Shown: positions 48,621 through 55,802, numbered from the stretch's first letter. The stretch: DNA of 64,000 nucleotides from a virus (IMGVR_UViG_3300008107_000003:112693-176692), one strand, 5' to 3'. The notes: generated by a model not told the origin, from the letters alone. Program-made: numbers and translations.

Positions 48621-49189
48621 TCCCCAACAAAGACATCTACGGCACCTCCACCAATTAAACTTAAACAACCAACATGCATACCATTTAAAGGATCACCAAC
48701 TCGACATAATCGTTTTTTATTTACAAATACACTCTTTCCAGTTGATACTGCTTTTCTTTCATGACCAATGCCATTCTTATCTTCTACTACTAATGATACA
48801 CTACAATTGCATGTGGTAGGTGGTGTTGTGGGGGGATTACCTGGACAAGTAGTAATCACAGTATTCATTGTTGGCGATATATGATATGTCAATAAGTCTT
48901 GATCCAGAATAGGTACAATTTTATTAATTAATACTACTCCTTGTAAAGCAGATCCTACAACTGCTGGAGGCATAGGCACAAGTGGAGTTGGCGGCCAATA
49001 GCATTGAGCATTTTTTTGCACTAATGGAAGCTTAATTGCTGGATCCCCACAAGCGGCTGTGAGGCATAATGAACTCTGAGTAGGATGTTGTGCTAAAGGA
49101 CCGCCAGCAGCAGCGCCTATTCCATGCCCAGTACAAGATCCTCTATAAATTCCTGCAGGTTTTTTTAAACTACATGCTTCTGCTGCCAT
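48617..49189 (-). CDS. PAAR-like tail spike tip protein (190 aa)
   Basis: Probable sharpening tip of the central tail spike. The C-terminal third has a PAAR-repeat pattern (GKSVFVNKKRLCRVGDPL, residues 151-168, then GMHVG and GGAVDVFVGD), and an N-terminal RGSCTGHG and a central ALQGVVLINKIVPILD fit the same fold. Histidines (22, 103, 172) and many cysteines could hold the metal of the tip. A proline/threonine-rich insert (about 117-127) interrupts the domain. It lies directly after the 716-aa protein and before the baseplate genes; T4 gp5.4 is a PAAR protein of the same role. Confidence 0.75.
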   Translation of the reverse strand: MAAEACSLKKPAGIYRGSCTGHGIGAAAGGPLAQHPTQSSLCLTAACGDPAIKLPLVQKNAQCYWPPTPLVPMPPAVVGSALQGVVLINKIVPILDQDLLTYHISPTMNTVITTCPGNPPTTPPTTCNCSVSLVVEDKNGIGHERKAVSTGKSVFVNKKRLCRVGDPLNGMHVGCLSLIGGGAVDVFVGD

Positions 49190-49201
49190 ATTTTACTCCT
49201 A

Positions 49202-51352
49202 TTAATTGCAGATTGCTGGAAATGGATTGCCATATGCATTAACTGTTTGACCCCATAATACTGCTTCATTTGAAAAATTATGATGAATACCAATTGTGCC
49301 ACTAATTGTATAGTCTACGCATCCTGTGCCACTATAAGATGTAGTTACAGTTGAATATGTTGCTCCACCTGTATATGGTGTTGTTCCAACCCCTGTGACC
49401 GTTCCAGCGCAAGCTGGTGACGTTCCCGTAAAGGTACTAAAAATATTTATAGGTCCATTAGCAGAAACAGTTAATGTACTTCCACTTACACTCAATACAG
49501 TAGCTATAGTTCCATTATTGAATGTTAGAGTTTGATTTATTGCATTACTACCAGAAGTTAATGATACTGTAATTGATGTAGATACTGCTCCAATACAAGT
49601 TGAACAGTTATCGTTAGTAACGTCTACTACCATAGTGACATTTATACTGGCAGTCTCTCTAGAATCTGGAGAATAATCAATCATATTATATTTTGTATCA
49701 CTTGTAGCACAAGGAAGATCAAACCAAGATCCAACAGTACTATAAACTTTTCTAGCTCTTACTGATACAGTTTTACTTTCATCATCACTAATTGCTTGAT
49801 AATAACTATCATTAGCAGAATTTGAACCAGGAACAACTTGATCAGTATAGATTTTACCTAACTTTGGTACTGTATCTGTTAATGTTTTAGATACACTTGG
49901 ATCAATATACTGAGGTTTTATTTTTTCAGCAAGATCTTTTCTCAATCCTGTTCTGCCAACTCTTCTAGTTTTTATTTCAATTGGATCTTCTTCAACAGTG
50001 AATGGTGGAATACCATATTCAACCTTAATCTCACTATATCCAGGTTCAAGCCTTTCTAAGAATTCTTCTTTAGAATAACCATAATAGTTTCTTGCATTAG
50101 GAGTTGCATCATAAGCATTTAAAAATTCTTTATGGATTTCTTTTGCATCTCTTTTTTCTGATGCGATATCTATCCTTGTTTGATTTGTTGATGAAACAAA
50201 AGCAGCTGGTGGTGATGCATCAAGATATCCAGATCCAGGATATACGACTTTAACAGATAATAGACTACCACCTACCCATTGCCCTTCCAATTTTGCAAAA
50301 TCCCCACCAGTATTGGGTGGATCAATACCAATTGGAGGACGATTATTTAATTTATCAAATCCAGATCCACCAGTGATTACTGTTACTCCAGTTACATATC
50401 CATTTACTACTGATACTGATAATTCAGGTTCAATAACTTCACCCCAAGGATATCCATTTTCAACAGTTGCTTTCGTATACCAAATAGTTTTATTTCTAAA
50501 TTCATATAATCCAACAAGTACACATTTATCTGTAATTCCTTTTCCTGCTTTGACTGTTGCTGTAGCTGTAGCAGATGAAATTGATTGATTATATGTAAAA
50601 TTAGATCCAGATCCACTCAAGTAAAGTACATGCATATTGATGGATGTATCAGTTGTAAAGACCTGTGATATTGTCCATCCATTGATTACTTGACCGACTT
50701 GAAAACGAGTTGCAGCGGTGCCACCATAACCATTCGAATAAGTAATAGCAACTCTTAGATCATTTGTACCTACAGTTCTAATTAATGGAAATGGATCTTT
50801 TTCTCCTGCATCAGTTAATTTGCCATCTGTAGTAGTATAAGTTAATCCTACACTTATGGGAGGACATAAAACACCAGTTCCAGGAGTTGTAATCTTTGTT
50901 GCTCCATTACAACCATAGTAACCTTTAGTAAGTGTGGTAGCAGTCGTTCCCCCTGTAGGAGGAGCTCCCCCAACACCAGGAGTTGCACCAGTTGTAGTAC
51001 TGCTAGTAGTAGTTTGCAAACATGGCCATCCACCTACATGAGATGATAAGTCCCACAGATAATACCACCATTGTGAAGATTCGATTGGAGTAAAACTCAA
51101 TGCTGAAGGTGCTGCATCAAACACTCTTGAACGAATAGTTCCAGTTCCACCAGAATAGGTATCATCAACATATGGATAAACGACACAATCCGTTTCATGT
51201 CCTGGATATGGATCATACCCATAACGAGTGTACAAACTCTCTGGAGACATTACTTTAGTGATTGCAATACCACTTGAATAAGCTACACCAGTATAGGTAA
51301 ATCCATTACTTGTGAATGTTCCGTTACTAGGTACAACGCATGTCGCAACCAT
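49202..51352 (-). CDS. Probable virion structural protein, cysteine-containing (716 aa)
   Basis: I do not recognise a named family. The product starts MVATCVVPSNGTFTSNGFTY and includes YTRYGYDPYPGHETDCVVYP, two GGSGF or GSGY beta-repeats (about 330-385), a helical acidic middle (REKRDAKEIHKEFLNAYDAT-like region, about 400-470) and a cysteine-containing beta-rich C-terminus (VVDVTNDNCSTCIG, YTISGTIGIHHNFSNE). The GGSGY units are shared with the tail proteins downstream. It lies 12 bp upstream of the PAAR gene, so it may be part of the central spike or its carrier; this is inferred from context only. Confidence 0.65.
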   Translation of the reverse strand: MVATCVVPSNGTFTSNGFTYTGVAYSSGIAITKVMSPESLYTRYGYDPYPGHETDCVVYPYVDDTYSGGTGTIRSRVFDAAPSALSFTPIESSQWWYYLWDLSSHVGGWPCLQTTTSSTTTGATPGVGGAPPTGGTTATTLTKGYYGCNGATKITTPGTGVLCPPISVGLTYTTTDGKLTDAGEKDPFPLIRTVGTNDLRVAITYSNGYGGTAATRFQVGQVINGWTISQVFTTDTSINMHVLYLSGSGSNFTYNQSISSATATATVKAGKGITDKCVLVGLYEFRNKTIWYTKATVENGYPWGEVIEPELSVSVVNGYVTGVTVITGGSGFDKLNNRPPIGIDPPNTGGDFAKLEGQWVGGSLLSVKVVYPGSGYLDASPPAAFVSSTNQTRIDIASEKRDAKEIHKEFLNAYDATPNARNYYGYSKEEFLERLEPGYSEIKVEYGIPPFTVEEDPIEIKTRRVGRTGLRKDLAEKIKPQYIDPSVSKTLTDTVPKLGKIYTDQVVPGSNSANDSYYQAISDDESKTVSVRARKVYSTVGSWFDLPCATSDTKYNMIDYSPDSRETASINVTMVVDVTNDNCSTCIGAVSTSITVSLTSGSNAINQTLTFNNGTIATVLSVSGSTLTVSANGPINIFSTFTGTSPACAGTVTGVGTTPYTGGATYSTVTTSYSGTGCVDYTISGTIGIHHNFSNEAVLWGQTVNAYGNPFPAICN

Positions 51353-51354
51353 TA

Positions 51355-51555
51355 CTACTTGCCGCTATCAAATATAATTTCTTCAATCCTATTTAGTCTG
51401 GCATAGATGGCATCTAGTGCTTCAGCAAGATAGATATGTTTACTACTACCAGGAGGTCGATACTGCAAACTCTCCTTGGTAATGACTGGAATATTCCCTA
51501 CAACAACTCGTAGATCTTCCAATCCCTTTTTAATCTCTGCTACTTGTTCTTCCAT
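51355..51555 (-). CDS. Small protein, possible coiled coil (66 aa)
   Basis: Unknown function. The frame extends upstream, but the ATG at 51555 overlaps the TGA of the 2OG-oxygenase-like gene (TGATG) and has TTGGAG 8 bp before it, so I start at MEEQVAEIKKGLEDLRVVVG. The middle has KHIYLAEALDAIYARLNRIE, an amphipathic helix pattern. It lies 2 bp upstream of the 716-aa gene and could be its assembly partner; that is speculative. Confidence 0.65.
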   Translation of the reverse strand: MEEQVAEIKKGLEDLRVVVGNIPVITKESLQYRPPGSSKHIYLAEALDAIYARLNRIEEIIFDSGK

Positions 51556-52229
51556 CAGTTTTTTACTCCAATTAAAGAATAACGTGGTTCGTTCACATAC
51601 CAATCTCTCTCAAGAAACGCGGAATGAAACAGATTTCCATCGTAGATAACGAGACGATTATACTTCATTTCCGAAAGATAATACATACACCACTTATCAT
51701 CCTCAACAATAGTCTCCCATTCCGTTTCTTTATCAGAACTATTCTTAACTGCACTCTCAATTTCTGCCTGAATCGCGGCGGGGGTCCTTTTCCAGTTAGT
51801 ATATAACTTCTTATACGCATAAAATCCCGTGCCACCTTGACAATCCTGATTTAACCAAAGATTTGCTACGGTATCAGTATAGTCTACATGCGGGAGATTA
51901 TTCCTAAATCGCGCAGGCATACTGCCAGAATAGATGTTAGTTGCCCAGGTAAAGAAGGTTTCTTCTCTAAAGAAATCATTCAGAAAGTTGTTGATATTAT
52001 ACAACCAACCTCTCGTAATATGTTGACGACTACCTGGTGATAAATCAAAGTTAAACTCTGAGTTAATAAACGCAGGGAAATACTCAAGGAACTCCCTACA
52101 ATCTTCAGGGTGGGAGAGGAAGTCATCAAAATAATACCAGTCAGCACCTAACACACTCTCTTTGTAGAAAGTATGTTTGGGATTAATCTGAGTGGCATGA
52201 TCAACAAATGCTTTTGATAAAAAATTCAT
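51555..52229 (-). CDS. 2OG-Fe(II) oxygenase-like protein (DUF6445-like, 224 aa)
   Basis: Probable Fe(II)/2-oxoglutarate-dependent dioxygenase or a relative. The double-stranded beta-helix motifs are visible: HxD at H114-V-D116 (NNLPHVDYTD), LWLNQDCQGGTGFYAY (125-139), the distal histidine at H202 (GNLFHSAF) and the 2OG-binding arginine at R216 (EPRYSL). This order and spacing fit the superfamily and resemble DUF6445 proteins as I recall them. Substrate is unknown; prolyl or nucleic-acid hydroxylation are both possible. It sits between AbrB-like genes and structural genes, overlapping both neighbours by a few bases, so it is coexpressed with virion components. Confidence 0.72.
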   Translation of the reverse strand: MNFLSKAFVDHATQINPKHTFYKESVLGADWYYFDDFLSHPEDCREFLEYFPAFINSEFNFDLSPGSRQHITRGWLYNINNFLNDFFREETFFTWATNIYSGSMPARFRNNLPHVDYTDTVANLWLNQDCQGGTGFYAYKKLYTNWKRTPAAIQAEIESAVKNSSDKETEWETIVEDDKWCMYYLSEMKYNRLVIYDGNLFHSAFLERDWYVNEPRYSLIGVKN

Positions 52230-52387
52230 TCTTCAACTTTTGTTAAAATAATAGTGTCTTCATCAAGTGAATATGAGATAACATCGCCTTCTAACCATCC
52301 CAATTCTTCAATGAGATCATCTGGTAATTTTACAAATAAATCTCCACTATCGTCTTCTTCTAAATTAAGTGTATATTTTTTTGACAT
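52226..52387 (-). CDS. AbrB/MazE-like small protein 1 (53 aa)
   Basis: Reads MSKKYTLNLEEDDSGDLFVK, then LPDDLIEELGWLEGDVISYS and a closing IILTKVEE strand. The pattern beta strand, LPxxLxxELGWxEGD, strand is that of the SpoVT-AbrB swapped-hairpin DNA-binding fold (as in MazE antitoxins). No toxin partner is visible nearby. It overlaps the oxygenase start by ATGA and has AGGAGATCTT just upstream. A transcription-regulator role is inferred. Confidence 0.65.
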   Translation of the reverse strand: MSKKYTLNLEEDDSGDLFVKLPDDLIEELGWLEGDVISYSLDEDTIILTKVEE

Positions 52388-52395
52388 AAGATCTC

Positions 52396-52629
52396 CTAAA
52401 AATCGTCGATTTTTAAAGTGACGGTCTTACAATCATAATCTATCATGAATAAGATTTCCTTATTGTCTAACCATTCTAGTTTTTCTAGAATGTCTTTTGG
52501 TATCATGGTTAATAACTCATCATCCTCAGTATAACAATATGCAATCTTATCTGTTAGATTATTTAATTCTTCCTCTGTTACACTAGTATCTTTTACTTCT
52601 ACTGAACTAATATCAATTGTTTCATCCAT
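52396..52629 (-). CDS. AbrB/MazE-like small protein 2 (77 aa)
   Basis: A second protein of the same apparent fold, with an extra acidic N-terminal extension (about residues 1-30: MDETIDISSVEVKDTSVTEE). The core reads ELLTMIPKDILEKLEWLDNK, then ILFMIDYDCKTVTLKI, parallel to the LPDDLIEELGWLEGD core of the next gene 8 bp downstream. A tandem duplication is likely. The ATG follows the stop of the 55-aa gene by 1 bp. Regulator function is inferred. Confidence 0.6.
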   Translation of the reverse strand: MDETIDISSVEVKDTSVTEEELNNLTDKIAYCYTEDDELLTMIPKDILEKLEWLDNKEILFMIDYDCKTVTLKIDDF

Positions 52630-52630
52630 A

Positions 52631-52798
52631 TCAAATACTCCATACTGTCTGTAGTTTTAATTCTACTAAAAGTTCACCTGCCTGTCCAGAGACATCAGGA
52701 TCTACATGAGTATTCTCTGTTTGTTCTAGAAGAGAAAACAGATAATCTAATTCTTTCTGAGATAACGTAATGTTATGAAGTTTAATTTTCTTTGTCAT
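52631..52798 (-). CDS. Small helical protein (55 aa)
   Basis: MTKKIKLHNITLSQKELDYL, continuing with a helix FSLLEQTENT and ELLVELKLQTVW. The pattern of an N-terminal strand followed by a helix with LSxxELxxL is common in small phage regulators, but I do not recognise a family. It is tightly packed between the signal-peptide gene and the AbrB-like pair. Confidence 0.6.
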   Translation of the reverse strand: MTKKIKLHNITLSQKELDYLFSLLEQTENTHVDPDVSGQAGELLVELKLQTVWSI

Positions 52799-52800
52799 GA

Positions 52801-53208
52801 TTAGTTACAAACTGAAGATCCAAGTGCAAAACCAAGAGGTAATGACCATCGAAGCGCCTCGTTTTTACTCAACGCCCCAGCAATTGCAGCACCATATGCC
52901 CCACTAGTGAGACTATTGCACTTTCGTTGCTGTTGTATATATGGAGGATTTTGTGGAATTTGTTGAGGATAATAACCCTGAGATCTACAGGGAACTCTCT
53001 CTACTCCATACGATACACGCCCTGGCACCCAGTTGCCATATGGATCGTAGAACCCAGGAGAATACCTCTCAGTAGGGATCTCGACCATGCATCCAGTGTG
53101 ATAGTACCCCCCAGTGTTATAGTTCCTCATTTGTGCATTTGCAGGGGTCATCAACCCTACAGACCCAAAAATTACCGCGAAAAAAATTTTGAAATCCTTG
53201 ATTGCCAT
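52801..53208 (-). CDS. Exported protein with signal peptide and glycine-zipper C-terminus (135 aa)
   Basis: The frame is open further upstream (to a TTG), but the ATG at 53208 has CAGGGGAAAAACACAA before it and begins a classical signal peptide: MAIKDFKIFFAVIFGSVGLM, then TPANA with a likely cleavage before Q. The mature part is rich in Tyr, Pro and Gln (GFYDPYGNWVPGRV, YYPQQIPQNPPYIQQQ) and ends in a small-residue zipper (SGAYGAAIAGALSKNEALRW, LPLGFALGSSVCN). This suggests a protein placed in the host periplasm or envelope. Function unknown; possible superinfection or envelope modifier (inference). Confidence 0.7.
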   Translation of the reverse strand: MAIKDFKIFFAVIFGSVGLMTPANAQMRNYNTGGYYHTGCMVEIPTERYSPGFYDPYGNWVPGRVSYGVERVPCRSQGYYPQQIPQNPPYIQQQRKCNSLTSGAYGAAIAGALSKNEALRWSLPLGFALGSSVCN

Positions 53209-53262
53209 TTGTGTTTTTCCCCTGAGAGTACAATTGAAAGACATTCTTGTAGACACATCCAA

Positions 53263-53494
53263 ATATAACTGATCTCTTCTATGAATGTCGTCTTTGTAGA
53301 CATCTGTTACCTACGAAAAAATTTTTGATTATCGATATATTTAGAGGGTGCTTTAGGGACCGTTATAGATTACATAGGACCCGAAAGATTATATAAAGGG
53401 GGGGTATATACTGCCTCTAAGTATAACTAACTCCTCTGCCTCTGTGTATAACTCAGAGGGGCACAGATGCCCCTCCAAGATCACTCTAACTCAT
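53263..53494 (-). other. Non-coding gap with direct repeat and stem-loops
   Basis: About 230 bp without a gene I can support. An 18-bp direct repeat, ctgcctctaagtataact (53411-53428) and ctgcctctgtgtataact (53436-53453), lies 7 bp apart edge to edge. A GAGGGGCA/TGCCCCTC stem (about 53456-53475) follows the stop of the 50-aa gene but has no T-run. A long upstream leader for the signal-peptide gene is possible. Confidence 0.6.
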
Positions 53495-53647
53495 TCAGAA
53501 GTCGATATATTCCAGAGTGGGAACATTGCCCTCAGAGGTATTCTCAGAGGTGCTCACACTGTCAGAGGTGAGGGAATCGAGAATAGAGAGAATTTCCTCC
53601 CCGTTGTTACCTTGGCGCAGCATCGAGATCATCACTTGCTTAGACAT
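53495..53647 (-). CDS. Small conserved protein (50 aa)
   Basis: MSKQVMISMLRQGNNGEEIL, then SILDSLTSDS and an acidic Ser/Thr-rich tail ending LEYIDF. I recall similar MSKQVMIxMLRQGNNGxxIL peptides encoded by many cyanomyoviruses and cyanobacterial phages; no function known. The helical N-terminal half and acidic tail suggest a binding partner or inhibitor. It stands alone between the DUF7249-like gene and the repeat-containing gap. Confidence 0.72.
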   Translation of the reverse strand: MSKQVMISMLRQGNNGEEILSILDSLTSDSVSTSENTSEGNVPTLEYIDF

Positions 53648-53726
53648 AATGTGTTCGGTTCGTTGTTAGTTAGTGTGTGTTTGAAGAGGTATATTTAGTG
53701 ACCCCATCTCTCCAGGGTCAGATATA

Positions 53727-54005
53727 TCAGAGATCTTGCATCATTTCATTCATTTCGTCGGCATTGATCTTAGGATCGTTCCACTTAACGCCGTCCTTTG
53801 TTTTAACAAGATGGCGACCAATTTGCCCATCAATCATACAACGAACAAACTTATCCCAAGGCGTTTCGTTATCACCACAGAACTCAACACATGCTTTGGC
53901 AGTGTTATAGAGAAACTCATCATTGCCAATCCACAGTGCTACATTCCAGGTCTCATAATTTGCCCAACCGTTGTAACCTTTGTCGATGGTGTTGGTGATA
54001 GTCAT
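53727..54005 (-). CDS. NYETWNVALWI-family protein (DUF7249-like, 92 aa)
   Basis: Reads MTITNTIDKGYNGWANYETW, NVALWIGNDEFLYNTAKACV and KFVRCMIDGQ. The GWANYETWNVALWI motif marks a widespread phage/plasmid family of unknown function (DUF7249 as I recall, unchecked). It is the first gene after an early promoter cassette (54051-54079) and ends 79 bp before the 50-aa gene. No catalytic residues are obvious. Confidence 0.8.
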   Translation of the reverse strand: MTITNTIDKGYNGWANYETWNVALWIGNDEFLYNTAKACVEFCGDNETPWDKFVRCMIDGQIGRHLVKTKDGVKWNDPKINADEMNEMMQDL

Positions 54006-54050
54006 TTGAGGTGATTTGTGTGTGGGGTCTCTCTCAACCCCTGTGATAGT

Positions 54051-54079
54051 AGTATGGCAGCAAATGGGGGGAAAGTCAA
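54051..54079 (-). promoter_or_regulatory. Early promoter cassette (TTGACT-17-CATACT)
   Basis: Minus strand TTGACT at 54079-54074, 17 bp, CATACT at 54056-54051. Upstream box ATAAGCAGCACTGATA lies at 54104-54089, exactly 9 bp before the -35. It drives the DUF7249-like gene. Confidence 0.78.
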
Positions 54080-54090
54080 GGGGTTATCTA

Positions 54091-54294
54091 TCAGTGCTGC
54101 TTATGGGTCAAATAAGAGGGTCTGATAGGTATATTTTGTGTGGGTCTGGGTAAAATCACTTGACAAGTCGATAAATAACTGCTAAGGTCTACATCAACTC
54201 CGCCTATTTTCTGATCATTCTCTCTATACACATCACGAACATATATTTTTTTAGGTATTTCTTTTTCCACAACTTTTTCCACAGAAATTAACAC
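54091..54294 (-). CDS. Doubtful ORF (67 aa, GTG start)
   Basis: Starts at GTG (54294), overlapping the stop of the 41-aa gene by 7 bp, with no ATG alternative: (V)LISVEKVVEKEIPKKIYVR, then DVYRENDQKIGGVDVDLSSY. Its last codons run through the conserved promoter box, which weakens the case. The lysine/glutamate-rich start could be real. Kept at low confidence because it fills the gap between the 41-aa gene and the promoter. Confidence 0.28.
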   Translation of the reverse strand: MLISVEKVVEKEIPKKIYVRDVYRENDQKIGGVDVDLSSYLSTCQVILPRPTQNIPIRPSYLTHKQH

Positions 54295-54413
54295 AAATTG
54301 TGGAAAACTTCCGCAACTAACATAGAAACATAGTTTTCCACATCCGCATCATCTAGAAACAAAAGTTCTTCTAACACGATTTCATCTAGTGGGAGATCTT
54401 CAGAGAATGACAT
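54288..54413 (-). CDS. Tiny acidic protein (41 aa)
   Basis: MSFSEDLPLDEIVLEELLFL, then DDADVENYVSMLVAEVFHNL and C. The ATG at 54413 overlaps the end of the 92-aa gene by 14 bp. It is strongly acidic and amphipathic, a common profile for phage inhibitors or mimics, but no family is recognised. Confidence 0.5.
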   Translation of the reverse strand: MSFSEDLPLDEIVLEELLFLDDADVENYVSMLVAEVFHNLC

Positions 54414-54678
54414 CAGGATCAGCACCAACAGATTTAATCATTTCAGAGACATCTTCATCATCATAGTATAAACGAAGTTCTGCAATCAGTTCATCTTGTT
54501 CTAGTCCTGAGACATTATTTACAATCGTATCGAATACAAATTGTTCCATCGTTTTCATGTCCATGCTATCAACCAACTGAGTTGCATAGTTATCAACGAG
54601 GTCAGAGAGTTGTGCTTCGGTCAGCATAGTTTTAGAGGGTTCAGATTTAAGGACTTCAATGTAAAGATCTTCAGTCAT
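54400..54678 (-). CDS. Acidic conserved hypothetical protein (92 aa)
   Basis: MTEDLYIEVLKSEPSKTMLT, then EAQLSDLVDNYATQLVDSMD, ending VGADPDVIL. All-helical and acidic; conserved in type among cyanomyoviruses to my recollection, function unknown. It is in the operon started by the cassette at 55271-55299 and overlaps neighbours on both sides. Confidence 0.72.
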   Translation of the reverse strand: MTEDLYIEVLKSEPSKTMLTEAQLSDLVDNYATQLVDSMDMKTMEQFVFDTIVNNVSGLEQDELIAELRLYYDDEDVSEMIKSVGADPDVIL

Positions 54679-54775
54679 CTTTCTTCTTAGTTGTTGAATT
54701 GTGAGAAAAAAGTATAGGACGAATCTGTTTAGTATTGGTGCGAATTGCGTTTGTTTGACGTTGTTGACGGGACAT
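54671..54775 (-). CDS. Tiny basic peptide (34 aa)
   Basis: MSRQQRQTNAIRTNTKQIRP, then ILFSHNSTTKKKDD. Lys/Arg/Gln-rich. It starts 3 bp after the membrane-protein gene's stop and overlaps the next start by 8 bp, the same tight packing as genuine neighbours. Too short for any family assignment. Confidence 0.45.
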   Translation of the reverse strand: MSRQQRQTNAIRTNTKQIRPILFSHNSTTKKKDD

Positions 54776-54777
54776 GA

Positions 54778-54927
54778 TTAGTTGCCTTGAATGATGTCAG
54801 CAGCAGTGTGAAGTACCTCTCCTGTTGTATATCGTACCGAGGGATTGAAGATAAACAACAGGAGGAAGATTAGACCTAGAACTTTCATCTTATCAGGTGA
54901 CTTGAAAGTGAGAGTTTTAGAGGACAT
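54778..54927 (-). CDS. Small membrane protein (49 aa)
   Basis: I start at the ATG at 54927, 3 bp after the previous stop, rather than the longer frame that overlaps the 104-aa gene: MSSKTLTFKSPDKMKVLGLI, then FLLLFIFNPSV, one transmembrane helix (about residues 15-30), then RYTTGEVLHTAADIIQGN. An internal MKVLGLI start is possible. Short membrane proteins with a terminal TADxxxxxAD-like helix are frequent in cyanophages; function unknown. Confidence 0.62.
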   Translation of the reverse strand: MSSKTLTFKSPDKMKVLGLIFLLLFIFNPSVRYTTGEVLHTAADIIQGN

Positions 54928-54929
54928 CT

Positions 54930-55244
54930 TCAGTTCAGACGCATACCAGAGAAGAAAGGAATCGTCATGCCATTGTAACGAATGAACCACTTAAAGTCTT
55001 TCTGAAAGACATACTCACCAGGGCAACCATGCTCGGCAAGAATAGCATTGAGGCGGGACTTTGTGGTAACAGTTTGCCAACCACCATCGAAAAGTTCAAT
55101 CCAAGTTTCACCAATGCGAGCGATCAGATTACCATGCAGGTACACATCGCTGGAGTTAGTATAAGAAATGACTTCGGTATTCTTACACTTCCAATCTTTG
55201 CCGTTGGTGATAGCAGTGTTCATTTGGCGTTCGATTTGGCGCAT
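54930..55244 (-). CDS. Conserved hypothetical protein (104 aa)
   Basis: First gene after the cassette at 55271-55299. Sequence includes MRQIERQMNTAITNGKDWKC, DVYLHGNLIARIGETWIELF and DGGWQTVTTKSRLNAILAEH; the last block is a recurrent motif of a small cyanophage family, function unknown to me. The ATG at 55244 follows the shared leader with its GGAAACG ribosome binding site. Confidence 0.78.
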   Translation of the reverse strand: MRQIERQMNTAITNGKDWKCKNTEVISYTNSSDVYLHGNLIARIGETWIELFDGGWQTVTTKSRLNAILAEHGCPGEYVFQKDFKWFIRYNGMTIPFFSGMRLN

Positions 55245-55270
55245 TTGAGGCGTTTCCTGATTACCTTGTA

Positions 55271-55299
55271 AGGATAGAACGGATCGGGCAGAAAGTCAA
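55271..55299 (-). promoter_or_regulatory. Early promoter cassette (TTGACT-17-TATCCT)
   Basis: TTGACT at 55299-55294, 17 bp, TATCCT at 55276-55271; upstream box ATAAGCAACACTAATC at 55324-55309, 9 bp from the -35. The leader ACAAGGTAATCAGGAAACG precedes the 104-aa gene. Confidence 0.88.
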
Positions 55300-55342
55300 G
55301 CGTTTTGAGATTAGTGTTGCTTATCAGACTGATTAGCAACGA

Positions 55343-55510
55343 TTATCGATTCTTATATTGACAATCAGGGGAAAACTCTTTAATCTGTTCGCAGATTTGT
55401 GCCTGACGTTGTTTGTATGCATCAAACATTTTGTTATCACGTTGGATCAGAAATACGTTCCAACCGAGAATAGCAGCAAATGCAAGTGTGGCGTAAAGAT
55501 AGAGTTTCAT
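55343..55510 (-). CDS. Small membrane-anchored or exported protein (55 aa)
   Basis: MKLYLYATLAFAAILGWNVF, then LIQRDNKMFDAYKQRQAQIC, ending EFSPDCQYKNR. The N-terminal hydrophobic stretch (residues 3-21) is a signal anchor; the tail has two cysteines (40 and 50) that could pair outside the membrane. It is the last gene of the operon begun at 56341. Function unknown. Confidence 0.68.
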   Translation of the reverse strand: MKLYLYATLAFAAILGWNVFLIQRDNKMFDAYKQRQAQICEQIKEFSPDCQYKNR

Positions 55511-55529
55511 GATTCAATTTAGAATTAAA

Positions 55530-55802
55530 TTAAACGAGGCAAAGTGCAGGAGCAGGTTGAACCAAATAGGAGAAACGTGTTGCCGTTACAGATGCACCAG
55601 CAAGACCAATCTCATCTACAATCTCCCACTCATCTTCCATCTCACGAATTACAACATAACCGAAAGTTCCTGCGATTGGCATTTGCTCAAGACCACAACG
55701 TTCTGCCTGTCGTTGAGTGCTAAAACGCTCTTTACGATTCCACCAACCGAGACGATTTACGTCTTCAGAAGGTCCGAAACTGATGCAAATGTATTCAGGC
55801 AT
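55530..55802 (-). CDS. Conserved hypothetical protein (90 aa)
   Basis: MPEYICISFGPSEDVNRLGW, then RFSTQRQAERCGLEQM and EDEWEIVDEIGLAGASV. An alpha/beta small domain; not recognised. It follows the 53-aa gene by 3 bp in the operon starting at 56341. Confidence 0.68.
   Translation of the reverse strand: MPEYICISFGPSEDVNRLGWWNRKERFSTQRQAERCGLEQMPIAGTFGYVVIREMEDEWEIVDEIGLAGASVTATRFSYLVQPAPALCLV

Noticed and set aside
53330-53342. CTAAATATAT on the minus strand (and CTAAATATAC near 53690), looking like a late promoter variant
   Set aside because: Neither matches NATAAATA; reported only as a similarity, not as a promoter.
53456-53475. GC-rich hairpin after the 50-aa gene as terminator
   Set aside because: Stable stem but no T-run on either strand, so it does not qualify as a Rho-independent terminator.
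54170-54177. GATAAATA on the plus strand, resembling a late promoter
   Set aside because: No plus-strand gene follows it; probably chance in AT-rich DNA.
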